64,000 nucleotides of DNA from Rhynchopus euleeides (GCA_963210315.1 OY723318.1:1612001-1676000), one strand, 5' to 3'. Counted from the stretch's first letter, positions 1-10,867 are shown. The notes: generated by a model from the sequence alone, not told the origin. Numbers and translations are program-made.

Positions 1-2212
1 CAACTCCCGCACCACCGACACCATCTCCACCAACTCTTGCACCTCCAACTCCAGCACCGCTGACGCTTTCACCTCCGACACCTGTGCCGCCAACCCAAGC
101 ACCAGGCACACCGTCGCCACCGACACCTGCACCTCCAACTCCTCTACCACCGACACCATCTCCACCGACTCTTGCACCTCCAACTCCAGCACCGCTGACA
201 CTTTCACCTCCGACACCTGTGCCTCCAACTCAAGCGCCAGGCACACCGTCGCCACCGACACCTGCACCTCCAACTCCTCTACCACCGACACCGTCACCGC
301 CAACGCCGTCCCCTCCAACACCAGTACCGGCAACAGCTTCGCCTCCAACACCAGCGCCTTCAACGCCTTTACCACCGACAGTGTCACCACCAACGCCTGC
401 GCCACCGACACGTGCGCCACTGACACCTGCACCACCAACACCTTCACCACCGACGCCATCACCGGCTACGCTGTCACCTCCGACACCTGCTCCGCCGACT
501 GCTGTTCCAACTCCTGCGCCTCCAACGCCTTCACCTCCGACGCCATTCCCCCCAACACCAGTCCCGCCGACACCTTTGCCCCCAACACCGACGCCACCGA
601 CATCAGCGCCCCCAACGTCTTCGCCTCCAACACCTGCACCTCCAACTGCTGCCCACGCCTGTCCCGCCAACGCCCTCACCGGCGACACCTTCACCACTGG
701 CTTCTGTACCACCGACGCTGTCACCGCCAACGTGGGTGCCTTGGGTTGATTCCAGCAGGACAGGCCTTCCTATGACAGCCATCCCTGACGCACAGCCGCA
801 CACCGGGCCGCACCCCTTGACACATCCACCGTTGGTGCAGCCAGAAAACATCTCTGACGACACCACCCCAGTCCTGAACACCGCCCTCCAGGCCGTGTCC
901 GCGACTGGCGTGGTGTTGTCTGTCGCTTCGGGAAATGCTGCGGCGACAAGCGGGTTGGTCCGCCTGCTGCTGATCAGCGGGAAGTGCAATGTGGGCAACG
1001 ACGACGGCGCGTCGTCGGTCTTGCTGAACCCGACAGGCCTGGTGCTGGGCGGCAACGAGGCGGCGGGCGTGGTGGTGGGCAACCTGGCCATCCTCGTGGG
1101 CTTTGCGGCTCTCTGCTTCGTAGCGATGAAGGCAGCGGTGCACGGCGGGGCCCGCCTGTTCCCCACATTCTTCGAGGGGCTGGACACGCAGGGCATCATG
1201 CGTCTCCCCTCCGCACCCCTCTTCGTGTTTGTCCTGCTGTACCAAGGAACGGCACTGGGCGCGATGCGCCTGCTGGTCACATCCGGCTCAGCAGGCCTGG
1301 CCATCATGGCCTGCTCTGCGCTGTGCCTCCTCGCCTCCGTCCCTCTGGCGATGATGCGCCGTGTTGTGTCATCTATCCCACGCAACGCTGTCTACATCCC
1401 AGTGCCCCACCGACGCCTGCCGGCGGAGCTGCTCCTGGGCCCTGGGGAGTGGGTCAACACACGGCGCAACATGTGGGTGCAACGCCACTCCTCGTTGATC
1501 ATGTCCTACCGCCAAGCCACTGCATGGTACTTTGCCGTCGATATGAGCGCAGGGTTTGCACTGAGCTCCCAGCAGAGCACGTCACCCGAAACCTACATCG
1601 GGTGTGGCCACATGCGTCTGTCACAGGCTATCATCTTCGCCATCCTCCTCTTCATCGAGCTGCGGCTCCGCCCGCATGCCAAGACGCGTGACACCTTCCT
1701 CTACGGCACCACACACGGCGTGCAGGTCGTGGCCTTAGTCCTCTGTGCTATCGGGCTGTACTCCCAAGGCCCCGCGTCGTGGATATATGATGTGGGCTCC
1801 GTTTGCCATAGTTGGGCTCCTGCTGTGCGGGAGTGTCGTTGCCGATGTGTGCGGCGAGCTCTGGATCTTCTACACAGGGTAGCGCGTGTCGGCACAGAAC
1901 AAGCTGTGGAGGCAGCGCCCCGAGCTGGACACAGACAGCGACGTCTCGCTCGAGGCGCTGCCGCCGATGGCATCCAACCTCGTCGCGACCCCCCTGTCGC
2001 AGTACTCCGCCAGCCATGCGGCGCCGTCGGAGCTGTCCCTGCTGCCCGACTCTGCTTCCACTGAGCCTCTCGACACGACCCTCACGCTGGCAACACCTGT
2101 CTCACCTCGTGTCATTGTTGGAGGTGGTGCTGTCGTGGCAGGCAGCCCGTTCGCAGACACCCTTGGGCCCCTCGGGTCGCCCATGTCGGGTCGGGGGCGT
2201 TCCCTGACGTAG
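1..2212 (+). pseudogene. 3' part of a Pro/Thr-rich multi-pass membrane protein gene, disrupted
   Basis: The gene enters from the left edge. Positions 3 to about 648 read as a PPTPxP-type repeat, like a hydroxyproline-rich or mucin-like ectodomain. The repeat then continues only in the next frame (about 649 onward, through SPPTWVPW), so one base is gained or lost near 640-650. Downstream, frame 1 encodes several hydrophobic segments, for example around 1075-1140, 1220-1270 and 1285-1350, then 1640-1665 and 1725-1760. Near 1792-1798 the coding signal jumps to frame 2, where a clear membrane helix (APFAIVGLLLCGSVV) with strong GC3 codons runs into an in-frame TAG at 1880-1882. The same frame then continues to TAG 2210 as a Ser/Pro-rich tail. 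A 91-nt intron 1792-1882 (GT..AG) would also restore the frame, but it would remove the best helix. A surface glycoprotein is likely; the family is not recognised. Two shifts plus a stop favour a pseudogene or sequence errors. Confidence 0.6.
3..735 (+). repeat. Pro/Thr-coding 18-bp-type minisatellite
   Basis: Imperfect tandem units of the form ccaccgacacctgcacct encode PPTPAP-like hexapeptides. The array lies inside the coding sequence of the preceding entry and breaks frame near its 3' end. It is probably an extended, glycosylated stalk. Confidence 0.8.
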
Positions 2213-2661
2213 GGTATGGCAAGTTTTGCGGGACCAGCGTGTACCGTAATATTGCACAGCTGGGCCAGCAAAAAAAATCGCATTGTCTCGACCTGCCCCT
2301 GACCAAAAATCATTATTTCGAGGTATCTGAAGGCACGGGCAGGCACGGGCACTCCCGAAATGCTCGCCAGGAGGTCGCAAATCGTATTTTTCACAAAAAT
2401 CGGCCTGACGGCCCTCAACACAATACGATTTTCGCGAAAAATAGAAAAAAATTTCACCCCGAATTTTCGCCCAAAACACCATTTTTCCGCCCCCAGGCAC
2501 ACCCACACCCAGAAAAAAATGGGTTTTGGGCGAAATTTTGGGGTGCAAAATTTTCACTTTTTTGGGTGAAAAATGGCCTGGGGGGCCTACTTTGGGTGGT
2601 TTTCGAAGGGTTTTGGTACCCTCCAGACACCAGAATGGCACTGTCTGGAGGGGTTACTGCA
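2213..2661. other. A/T-rich spacer with a ~45-bp inverted repeat
   Basis: No gene is seen. Segments 2442-2486 and 2512-2559 are imperfect inverted repeats built around TTTTCGCCCAAAAC and GTTTTGGGCGAAA, separated by about 25 bases. This is a foldback structure, possibly an old MITE-like remnant. Confidence 0.5.
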
Positions 2662-2779
2662 TGTTAAACCCCATTCTCTGCTCCCAAGGCAGGGCAGCTG
2701 CTGGTGAGTAGGTGGTACCTGGCACGTCCTTGACGTGTGGTGCTCCTCTCATCAGCAGCTGAGTGGTGAGGGGCATGCC
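2662..2779 (+). repeat. Diverged copy of a hairpin-forming element also present in the 13.0/21.0-kb direct repeats
   Basis: The left block (TGTTAAACCCCATTCTCTG, then TCCCAAGGCAG) and right block (CTGAGTGGTGAGGGGCATGC) match those at 13211-13315 and 21191-21295 almost exactly, while the middle differs. In all copies the middle forms a stem: here CAGCTGCTG (2695-2703) pairs with CAGCAGCTG (2753-2761). The outer CCCC and GGGG could also pair. Conserved ends with a structurally conserved but sequence-divergent middle suggest a functional RNA fold. Confidence 0.6.
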
Positions 2780-2880
2780 TCCATTTAACAGATTGTTAAG
2801 AGTGTTGGAGTGCACGCCTCCTGAAGGTGTGGTGTTGGGCAGGACGAAAAGCCGACGGCTAGATACTCCTGTGTGCTGCA

Positions 2881-4342
2881 GGTTACGAGAGGTTGCTGGA
2901 GGTTGCTAGTGGTTGCTGCAGGTTGCTGGAGGTTGCTGGAGGTTGCTGGAGGTTGCTAGAGGTTGCTGGAGGTTGCTAGATGTTGCTAGAGGTTGCTGGA
3001 GGTTGCTGGAGGTTGCGAGAGGTTGCTGCAGGTTGCTAGAGGTTGCTGGAGGTTGCTGGAGGTTGCTAGAGGTTGCTAGAGGTTGCTAGAGGTTGCTAGA
3101 GGTTGCTAGAGGTTGCTAGAGGTTGCTGGAGGTTGCTGGAGGTTGCTGCAGGTTGCTAGAGGTTGCTGCAGGTTGCTGCAGGTTGCTGGAGGTTGCTGGA
3201 GGTTGCTAGAGGTTGCTAGAGGTTGCTGCAGGTTGCTAGAGGTTGCTGGAGGTTGCTGCAGGTTGCTAGAGGTTGCTGCAGGTTGCTGCAGGTTGCTGGA
3301 GGTTGCTAGAGGTTGCTAGAGGTTGCTGCAGGTTGCTAGAGGTTGCTAGAGGTTGCTGGAGGTTGCTGGAGGTTGCTAGAGGTTGCTAGAGGTTGCTGGA
3401 GGTTGCTAGAGGTTGCTGGTGGTTGCTGGAGGTTGCTGGAGGTTGCTGGCGGTTGCTGGCGGTTGCTGGAGGTTGCTGCAGGTTGCTAGAGGTTGCTGGA
3501 GGTTGCTAGAGGTTGCTGCAGGTTACTGCAGGTTGCTGGAGGTTGCTGGAGGTTGCTAGAGGTGGCTGGAGGTTGCTAGAGGTTTCTGGAGGTTGCTGGA
3601 GGTTGCTGGACGTTGCTGGAGGTTGCTGGAGGTTGCTAGAGGTGGCTGGAGGTTGCTGGAGGTTGCTGGAGGTTGCTAGAGGTTGCTGCAGGTTGCTGCA
3701 GGTTGCTGGAGGTTGCTGGAGGTTGCTAGAGGTGGCTGGAGGTTGCTAGAGGTTGCTAGAGGTTGCTGGAGGTTGCTGGACGTTGCTGGAGGTTGCTGGA
3801 GGTTGCTGGAGGTTGCTAGAGGTTGCTAGAGGTTGCTGGAGGTTGCTAGAGGTTGCTGCAGGTTGCTGCAGGTTGCTGCAGGTTGCTGGAGGTTGCTAGA
3901 GGTGGCTGGAGGTTGCTCGAGGTTGCTAGAGGTTGCTGGAGGTTGCTGGATGTTGCTGGAGGTTGCTGGAGGTTGCTGGAGGTTGCTGGAGGTTGCTGGA
4001 GGTTGCTAGAGGTTGCTAGAGGTTGCTAGAGGTTGCTGGAGGTTGCTGGACGTTGCTGGAGGTTGCTGGAGGTTGCTGGAGGTTGCTGGAGGTTGCTAGA
4101 GGTTGCTAGAGGTTGCTGGAGGTTGCTAGAGGTTGCTGGAGGTTGCTGCAGGTTGCTGCAGGTTGCTGGAGGTTGCTAGAGGTGGCTGGAGGTTGCTCGA
4201 GGTTGCTAGAGGTTGCTGGATGTTGCTGGAGGTTGCTGGAGGTTGCTGGAGGTTGCTGGAGGTGGCTGGAGGTTGCTGGAGGTTGCTGGAGGTTGCTAGA
4301 GGTTGCTGCAGGTTGCTCGAGGTTGCTGGAAGTTGCTGGAGG
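2881..4342 (+). repeat. 10-bp satellite (GGTTGCTGGA family), ~146 units
   Basis: The region is a nearly pure array of ggttgctgga, ggttgctaga and ggttgctgca units in strict 10-bp register, with rare variants (ggtggctgga, cgttgctgga). It is open in several frames on both strands, but only as low-complexity shadows; no gene is claimed. Confidence 0.97.
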
Positions 4343-4378
4343 TAACTTCTCAGGCATGTGGGGGCGCGGGCGGCGAAG

Positions 4379-4493
4379 CCGCCCGCGCCCCCCCGCGCCC
4401 CCCCGCGCCCCCCCGCGCCCCCCCGCGCCCCCCCGCGCCCCCCCGCGCCCCCCCGCGCCCCCCCGCACCCCCCGGGCCCCCCGCGCCCCCGCA
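4379..4493 (+). repeat. C-rich 10-bp tandem repeat (CCCCGCGCCC)
   Basis: Eight to nine units with the same 10-bp period as the adjacent satellite but unrelated sequence, starting about 35 bp after it ends. The shared period with different sequence is notable. Confidence 0.9.
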
Positions 4494-5232
4494 GCGGGCC
4501 CCGCTCCCATGTCTGGTGTGGTACCTTCATAGAGAACTAACATTGCGAGATGGTGCTGGGAGACTTGCTTTTCCATTCACTCCGCCTCTCAGAACCCCCT
4601 GCTCGGCTGATCGCCGACTTCCGGCCGGTTCCCTGGTCAAGCTATGGGTTGACTGCTGCATCACCCGGGCGCTCCCGTTAGCCCTTCCGTCGTCGTATGA
4701 TCTAGACGCCTTGATGTACTGGTCGACGCGATGCGTGCGGTCGTCGTGCACTTCCGGGGTCTCCTGGCAGTTCCCGCTCGACCCGGGAGTGGACCGGGCG
4801 GGAGCGGCGTCTGTTGCAGATTGGTTTTGGCAGTGGGTGGAGGACAAGGGGGTGGGAACCAACGTCCTGTGTGCGGGTCGTGAGTGGGACTATAGTGCGG
4901 TTGCGGGTGCGAGCCGAAGTCGCGGAGGTGTGGGGCGTGGGTGTGTAGCGCGTCGGGTGTGGGGTTGTGGCGTGTGGTCGGAGCGTTGGTGAGCACGTTT
5001 TTTGCGCTGGGTGTCAGTGGGTGATTGGCTGTGCGACGTGCAGACCTGCTGGATTGGGTGCGGATGCAGGGACGACGAGGAGCGACCTCGGAGCGACCTG
5101 TTTCGGTGCTGAGCGACCTCGGAGCGACCTTGAGCGGCCTGTTTTGGTGCGGAGCGACCTCTGTTAGCTGTGAGCGACCTCGGAGCGATCTTGAGCGACC
5201 TGTTTCGGTGCGGAGCCGCACACAGTGGGGCC
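4494..5232 (+). other. Spacer with an unassigned open frame and a short GAGCGACCT tandem repeat
   Basis: Frame 1 stays open from the C-rich repeat to a stop at 4990-4992 and contains a Trp/Cys-rich stretch (about 4630-4880) that could be a decayed exon. I recognise no family. At 5077-5216 imperfect units of gagcgacctcgGAGCGACCT followed by tgtttcggtgcg are repeated three to four times. Confidence 0.4.
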
Positions 5233-5749
5233 CACCAGGGGGGATAAAATCCAACTTGCTGCCTTCACGTGGCGCCCCCTGTGATTACCCTCCTCCGAGG
5301 GGAAACTAAAGCAAGCTCTGGTAACTCTTTTTCCGCTGTGTGCCCTGTTTCATATATGCGGAGGGGCCCTTTCTGCACGGCTTTGGTTTTATTGATGTTG
5401 TGGTGTGCGTGGTTTATTTTCCCTTTTTTTGTTGTTTTCGCAGCATTTTATGCTGTCGGGTGAGCTTCCGCCCCATGGGAGGCGCTCCTTCCGGCTTGCG
5501 CTGCCCACCCATCCCACCCCCGTCCCCTTCCCACATTCTTTCTTTTCTTTTAGGGGAGACGTCCTCGCAGTGGCTGTTTGGCCTGACGCGATTCCCCGCC
5601 TCAAAGCAGACCCACCTGGCAGCTACTCAAGGCACATGAGGAGTGAGAGGCGTCAACGGGCGCAACGCCCCTCCCTGCGGTCCGGCTTCCGCCACGTGGC
5701 TGACTCAAAGCAGCGAAGTGACCAACGGGAGCGACATGGAAAAAAAAAA
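5233..5749 (+). mobile_element. SINE-like retroposon, copy 1
   Basis: This 517-bp unit begins CACCAGGGGGGATAAAATCC and ends GCGACATG plus an A10 tail. It is nearly identical to 23149-23665. The 3' poly(A) and repeated discrete 5' end indicate reverse-transcribed insertion, either a SINE or a fixed-length 3' fragment of a non-LTR element. A possible weak target duplication is CAGTGGGG before and CAGTGAGG after. No reverse transcriptase is encoded, and no tRNA-like head was recognised. Confidence 0.8.
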
Positions 5750-8573
5750 CAGTGAGGACAGACTGAGACTCCCCTCCAAGCCCCTGCCCCTGCCCCAACA
5801 GCCCTCTTGTCTGTGTTTGTAACTGCCGGTGCAGAGACACACCCATCCTACAATCCTACAGGTGCAGGATTTCTACAACATGATGTCATCAGATGCAAGA
5901 GACTGTGTACCACTGTTGAGAGAGTGACATCTGCTACCACCCACCTACCACCCCCTTCAGAGGCTTGCCCGTGCAGGGCTCCCTCCACTCTGGGGGAGGC
6001 TTGAGGTTTCTGAGAGTCAGCAGACCAGGTCCTGCGTGTTCTTCTCGGCGTAGAGTGCACATTGTCAGTATTCTCCGGGTAGGAGACGTGTAGTTGTGCC
6101 AGAGATGCGCCGGCACCACATTTCTACCGGATGAGGTGTCGTTTTTTCCGGTTCGGAATGCGAAAATACAGCTTGTTTTCCCACTTTCTGGCCAGAAATC
6201 CCGATTTGGCCGAGACTTGTGGCCAGGGTGGCTGGGTATTGGCCCAAACGGCCCCAAAATTCACCAATAATATTGTACACGGATTTTGGTTTTTTTACAA
6301 GGGATTTTCAGCCAAATTTCAAACTTGCCACCCCCTACCTGACGCGCCCGAGCCGCTCGTATACTTCGCTGGCGGGGTATGCAGGGCTGGCGCAGACGCA
6401 CTCTTTCACTCGGTCCTCACCTGTTGCACCGAAGCATCCCGGAGGGCGTGCGCGTTTCCGCAGTGGCACCGTCAAGCTGCAGTCGCCCCCTTCGAGGACT
6501 CACCCCCGTTAGTAGTTTCGAGGCTGCAAAGAGAGGGGGGCACGCATGCACTGTGTAGCAACTAGGCGGGTGGGGTCCCCCTTTTTTTTGCTCCGTGTGC
6601 CCCACACGCCGTGTGTGTCAAAAGAAATCTGTACCACTTTTTTTTGTCAGAACAACGTGTTTTTCCAACTAAAAAGACTCGTGGCAGCGTTCGGGATCTG
6701 CACACATGAGCAGGCACCGTTCGTACAAACAAAGAACGCAACTCTTTTTTTGCGCAAGTCTTTTTTTGTCTCCTGTCAGTGTCAAAAACAGAGACGGCAG
6801 CGCTTGGGCAACAAAAACAACATCCTCGTCAGTTGCGGAGTTGCTTTTGTTTTGCCCGGATTTGGCGCATAAACAACAGCCTTATCTTTTTTGCCATCTT
6901 TGGATTGTGGCACATCCCCAGCTCACCCCCTGTCCCCCCTGCTTTATTGACCGCAACCAACACAGTCCCTGCAAGGGATGGGTGTTGAGGGAAATGCTTC
7001 CCACCGTTTGCCACACGGCCAACTTCTCCCTCTCTCTGCTCCGCCACTTTCTCGACTGCAGACAGGTAAGACACAGCCGAAGGGCTCGCAACAATAGAGG
7101 CTGATGTATTTTTTATTCGAAGACATTGCAAGATGTTACAGGAAATTGTCAGGATCTGTTTTGAGGAGGCGTTCCGTGCTCTACACTCATCACACCACCA
7201 CACCTTCATCAGCCAGGAAATTTGTGTATTTCGTCACCAAGGGTTTTTTCGGTGAGGCTTCACACCAAGTCAGACGTCCTTCGCCGTCTTTTCTTGCAAA
7301 GCCCAAGGTTGGGTGTGTGTGTTCAAAAAAGAGTGTGCTCGAGATAGTGGAAGCGATCAACAAGTACAACCACTCTCTCTGAGATCTCAGAATGTTTACC
7401 TCATCCCTTTTCCCTTTTCTATCCTCCGACACAAATCAGAGACTCAAGATTTTTTAGTGGAAGCGTCAACGCATCACAAACATAATACGAGTAAAGAGCG
7501 GCTGTACTGGACTGACATTTTCTGTAAAAGAAGAAGATACGGAGATGACGGAGAAAATATCGGATCGCCTTTCTGTCAACAGAGGCTGGAGGGGGTGGAA
7601 GCCGGTCAACAAAACAACAGGGGGCGTTCTTTCTCTTCTTCATGTTTGCCGCTCCCGGTCGCAGAGTGAGTGAAGCAAACGGAAAGGATAGCATTTCCCA
7701 ACTATTCTCTTCGTGGGCTCTGTTCCGCTCTCAAGCCTATATTGTGGATACTGCCGGTGCGATGGCGCTTCTGCGCACAATAGTAAATGTTAACCCGATG
7801 CATCACATTTTGCGTGCGAGTTTCTGGTGACTGTAATGGTATTTCTGCGCACGTAGTCCGTGTGAGAAGTACATCATCGGGGTGTCAGACGCGGGACTAC
7901 GGAGCCCGTGATTGCCTTCTTCTTTGTTAGCTACGTTTGTGATCTCGTGCATGAGGTGTGGTGGTGGTGGTGGTGGTGGTGGTGGTGAGTCCTTGGCAGT
8001 CGCAAGAAACCCTGTGGCAGCAAGCATCTGAAGGACAACGCCTTTCTGTCAACAATGTGGTTGATCGCCCTGGGATCGCGCGCATCCGTGAGGAAGCGAG
8101 ACAACCCATGCGTGTGAAACTGCGAAAATAATCCAAGGACAGGGACAGTTTGCAGTGAGTTGAGGGCTGATGAGCTGCAGCTGCACCACTCGAAACAAGA
8201 AGCCAAATACAGACTCAGATGTCGGAGAATCAATGTGGGGGGGCTCCACTCTTTAGCTCAGAAAATTGTGCGCCCTACCGAAGGGTGACGTCCTGATACA
8301 GCTTTTGAGTGAAGGCCTCAAAGTTTTTCTCATATTTTGCGCTCTTTCACTGGTCGAATTCAGGGCTCATCTCAGCATTCACCTGTGCGTCGAAGCGCTT
8401 TGCTGATGTCAAGGAGGGTCGACAGCTCTACACTGACGGTGCTCGTCCCCCTGAGCCTGCTTCCAGGAAGCGACGAATTTTTCAACAGCAGGCTTTGCTT
8501 GCGATCGTCGCTGACATCAGAAGGCGTTAAAATGTGTGGGAAATGCACACCCTGAAACCATTTGCGAACTGTT
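5750..8573. other. Gene-poor spacer
   Basis: About 2.8 kb of lower-GC sequence without a convincing gene on either strand. It holds the GTGGAAGCGTCAACGCATCA motif at about 7457-7476 and a related GTGGAAGCGATCAAC at about 7348. Around 6846-6905 is a segment similar to 29566-29615 (GGATTTGGCGCA, then CAACAGCCTT). A (GGT)n microsatellite lies at about 7960-7986. Confidence 0.5.
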
Positions 8574-8672
8574 GGGGGCCTTCGCTACCAGATGTGACTG
8601 AGTGAGAACAAGTGAGCTCCAGCCCACTTCCCCTCACTGACTGACGAGCTGTGACTGGTAGCGAGGGCCCCC
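8574..8672 (-). mobile_element. ~100-bp MITE-like element, copy 1
   Basis: Its inverted ends are GGGGGCCTTCGCTACCAG and CTGGTAGCGAGGGCCCCC. The reverse complement aligns to 61937-62010, including the internal block CAGTCAGTGAGGGGAAGTGG, with an internal length difference. It is non-coding. A (GTT)n tract follows directly. Confidence 0.65.
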
Positions 8673-8836
8673 GTTGTTGTTGTTGTTGTTGTTTTTTGCG
8701 AAACCCTTTCTCATCCGTTCCACACACAATTCGGGAGGTTCTGTGTAGGGGCGCGCCTTTTATCAAAGGCAGCATCCCCTACTGAACAGCGTTTGGTTTT
8801 CCGATTCACAATCAGAAGTCAATGTCATTGAATGTA

Positions 8837-9786
8837 CAGTCTGGCTAATAATGATTGTTACAAGGCAAAATAAATAAAGATAATTAATTCGCCGGGACCT
8901 CGGAATCATAACATTTTCCCATAACATTTAAATTCGGTGTTTTAATTAATTGGAGTTAGATCGGGCGCGTGGGGGGTGGGGCCCACCCAAGGGGGGGTCA
9001 GCCCGACCCTCGCACCCGTTCTCCCCTGCCGATCGAGCTCATCGAGCTTCTCCTGGCCCTCTGCAGCCATCTGGCACCTGAAGAAAGTGTGCCGAGTGCT
9101 CTGACTGTCCTCCAGATCACCTCATCATCTTGAGCAGTGTCATCGGTCGCTCGGTACCAGAAGCGGGGGGTTCCGCTAGAGCCCGCTGATGCCACCAATC
9201 TGCACCCAAGCCCCACAGAGAGCTGGTGGGTGTGTGTGGGTCGCAGGATCGAGCAAATGTCACGGAAATTTTCGCTACCGAGCCACCAAAAAAACGCCAA
9301 GCCCATAACATTTTTGAAAATGTTACTGGGGGGGGGCAAATACAAGCATACATGCTAATACAAGCATACATGCGAATACAAGCATATTATGAAAATCCGG
9401 ATTTAAATAAAATTTTCAGGCTAATAGAAGCATATATGCTTCTATTAGCCTGGTAGAAAATATTGGGTATTTTTGGGGTTTTTGGGGGGTTTTCCACCAC
9501 AAAAATATAAATTTTTCTACCAGGCTAATACAAGCATGTATGCTTGTATTAGCCTGGTCAACAAAAATTGGGTTTTTAGTATGCTTGTATTCGCAGTATA
9601 ACCATTTATAATTTTTCCAGAAAGCCCCTCATTATGCGAGCTGGCACGCTTAATACAAGCATATATGCTTGTATTTGCCCCCCCCCAGTAAAAATAAAAA
9701 TGTTAAAAATAATTAAATTCCCGATTTCTGAGAAGTCCCGGTTCATAACATTTTGGCCCCCATAACATTCATTATTAGCCAGACTG
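8837..9786. mobile_element. Tc1/mariner-type non-autonomous element (950 bp)
   Basis: The terminal inverted repeats CAGTCTGGCTAATAATGA (8837-8854) and its exact complement (9769-9786) are flanked on both sides by TA (8835-8836, 9787-9788). That is the target duplication and CAGT-type end expected of Tc1/mariner elements. No transposase frame is present. A second TA-flanked foldback element (9326-9688) sits inside it. Confidence 0.75.
9326..9688. mobile_element. Nested palindromic element with CTGGGGGGGGGCAAA ends
   Basis: Its ends are inverted (CTGGGGGGGGGCAAATACAA and the complement) and flanked by TA (9324-9325, 9689-9690). Inside are two further palindromes. 9418-9451 is a perfect 34-nt palindrome (AGGCTAATAGAAGCATA arm). 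9520-9557 has 18-bp arms (CCAGGCTAATACAAGCAT) around GT. The termini resemble those of the 2.24-kb element at 57286-59523. Confidence 0.7.
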
Positions 9787-10338
9787 TACCATCATACTCT
9801 GAGCGTACGGTCCACCCACTGCACCCACCTCTCAGTCACCTGTGGTTGTGCGGAAGTGTCTGTGCGTGTCTGTTGCGTGCTATTCTTTGGGGGGGCCTCC
9901 GTGCATGATTCCGTACACACCCATGAGTATTGAGCATGAAGCGACCTGCCACAGCGACAACGGTGCTCGATTCACGCAGCCCACTCCCTCTCCGGGAGAG
10001 GGGGTCTTTCCCGGTGAAGTCTCGGAGACCCTTCATGCCTACTCCACAGGGCCTTACTGTCCCACAGCCTTGGGGCAGAATGTGTGGGATCAACAACAAA
10101 AAATAGTCCGGATCTGTTTCCTCCAGTTGCTACACCGCAAGGGAGAGTCCTGTTTCGGAGGGGGGGAGGGTGTTCTTGTGTGCGTAGAGATCCAGGCGTA
10201 AACAACGCAAAGGATCGTCGCCCTGTCGCTGTGCAGCGAGCCTCGAGTCAACGACCCCCCCCCCCATTCTTGTGCTCCCTTCTACTTCTATTTCACTGCC
10301 CCCCCCCCCCCACCTCCCGAGCCGCGATCGGCAGGCAT
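9787..10338. other. Spacer
   Basis: No gene seen. It contains C runs (about 10253-10264 and 10302-10312). The segment ATTCTTGTGCTCCCTTCTAC at about 10264 recurs at about 60559, marking a small dispersed repeat. Confidence 0.4.
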
Positions 10339-10613
10339 GTCGCTAAGCGTCGACCGTCGACCCAGTGATTTTGGGTTTCCCCCCCCATAAAAAAGCGTCA
10401 ACCCAGCGTCGACCCAGTGGAACTGGATTGACGCTTGGTCGAGGCTTGGAGCGTCGACCCAGTGGAACTGGGTTGCCATTTAAGCCTGGACCAAGCGTCA
10501 ACCCATTTATTACGCTGGGTCGACGCTTACCTAGCGTTGACCCAATTACACTGGGTCGACGTTCACCAAGCGTCGACCAAGCGTCAACCCACTTTCACTG
10601 GGTCGACGTCGAA
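10339..10613. repeat. Cluster of GTCGAC-centred hairpins
   Basis: AGCGTCGACCCAGT-type words and their complements ACTGGGTCGACGCT alternate along 275 bp. They create successive hairpins, for example 10494-10529 (AGCGTCAACCCA paired with TGGGTCGACGCT), 10532-10562 and 10576-10610. This looks like repeated expansion of an inverted-repeat module rather than a coding or simple tandem repeat. Confidence 0.65.
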
Positions 10614-10632
10614 GAGAGTATGGTTTTGCAGG

Positions 10633-10867
10633 AACAGATGCTCACTACCGTGGCCTCCGGCGGCTGGGGGGCTCCGCCCCCCAGACCCCCCTGTGGCGTA
10701 TGTCTCGTACTCAAGTCATTCGATTACCACCAGGTCAGGGAATCCAACCACTCCAGTAGCCTCAGGGGGACGCAGCCAACTCACACAGAATCTGTACGCC
10801 CACAATGAACAGATGTTCACTACCGTGGCCTCCGGCGGCTGGGGGGCTCTGCCCCCCAGACCCCCCA
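10633..10867 (+). repeat. Two copies of a ~60-bp hairpin repeat (CCGGCGGCTGGGGGGCTCCG)
   Basis: 10633-10692 and 10807-10866 share AACAGATG, then TCACTACCGTGGCCTCCGG, then a GGGGGG..CCCCCC hairpin ending AGACCCCCC. A third copy lies inverted at 59181-59237. The loop differs by one base (CTCCG or CTCTG). Confidence 0.75.

Noticed and set aside
1800-2064. Arg-rich extension of the first gene in its original frame
   Set aside because: The other frame (hydrophobic helix, GC3 codons, then a Ser/Pro tail) is clearly the coding one; the Arg-rich reading is a shadow.
2881-4530. Long open frames on both strands across the 10-bp satellite (LEVAGGCWRLL-type proteins)
   Set aside because: They arise from a repeat without stops in several frames, have no complex composition, and continue in contradictory strands.
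5233-5749. Interpreting the 517-bp repeat as an LTR of a long terminal repeat element
   Set aside because: It ends in poly(A), lacks inverted TG/CA ends, and no retroelement coding region lies between or beside its two copies.
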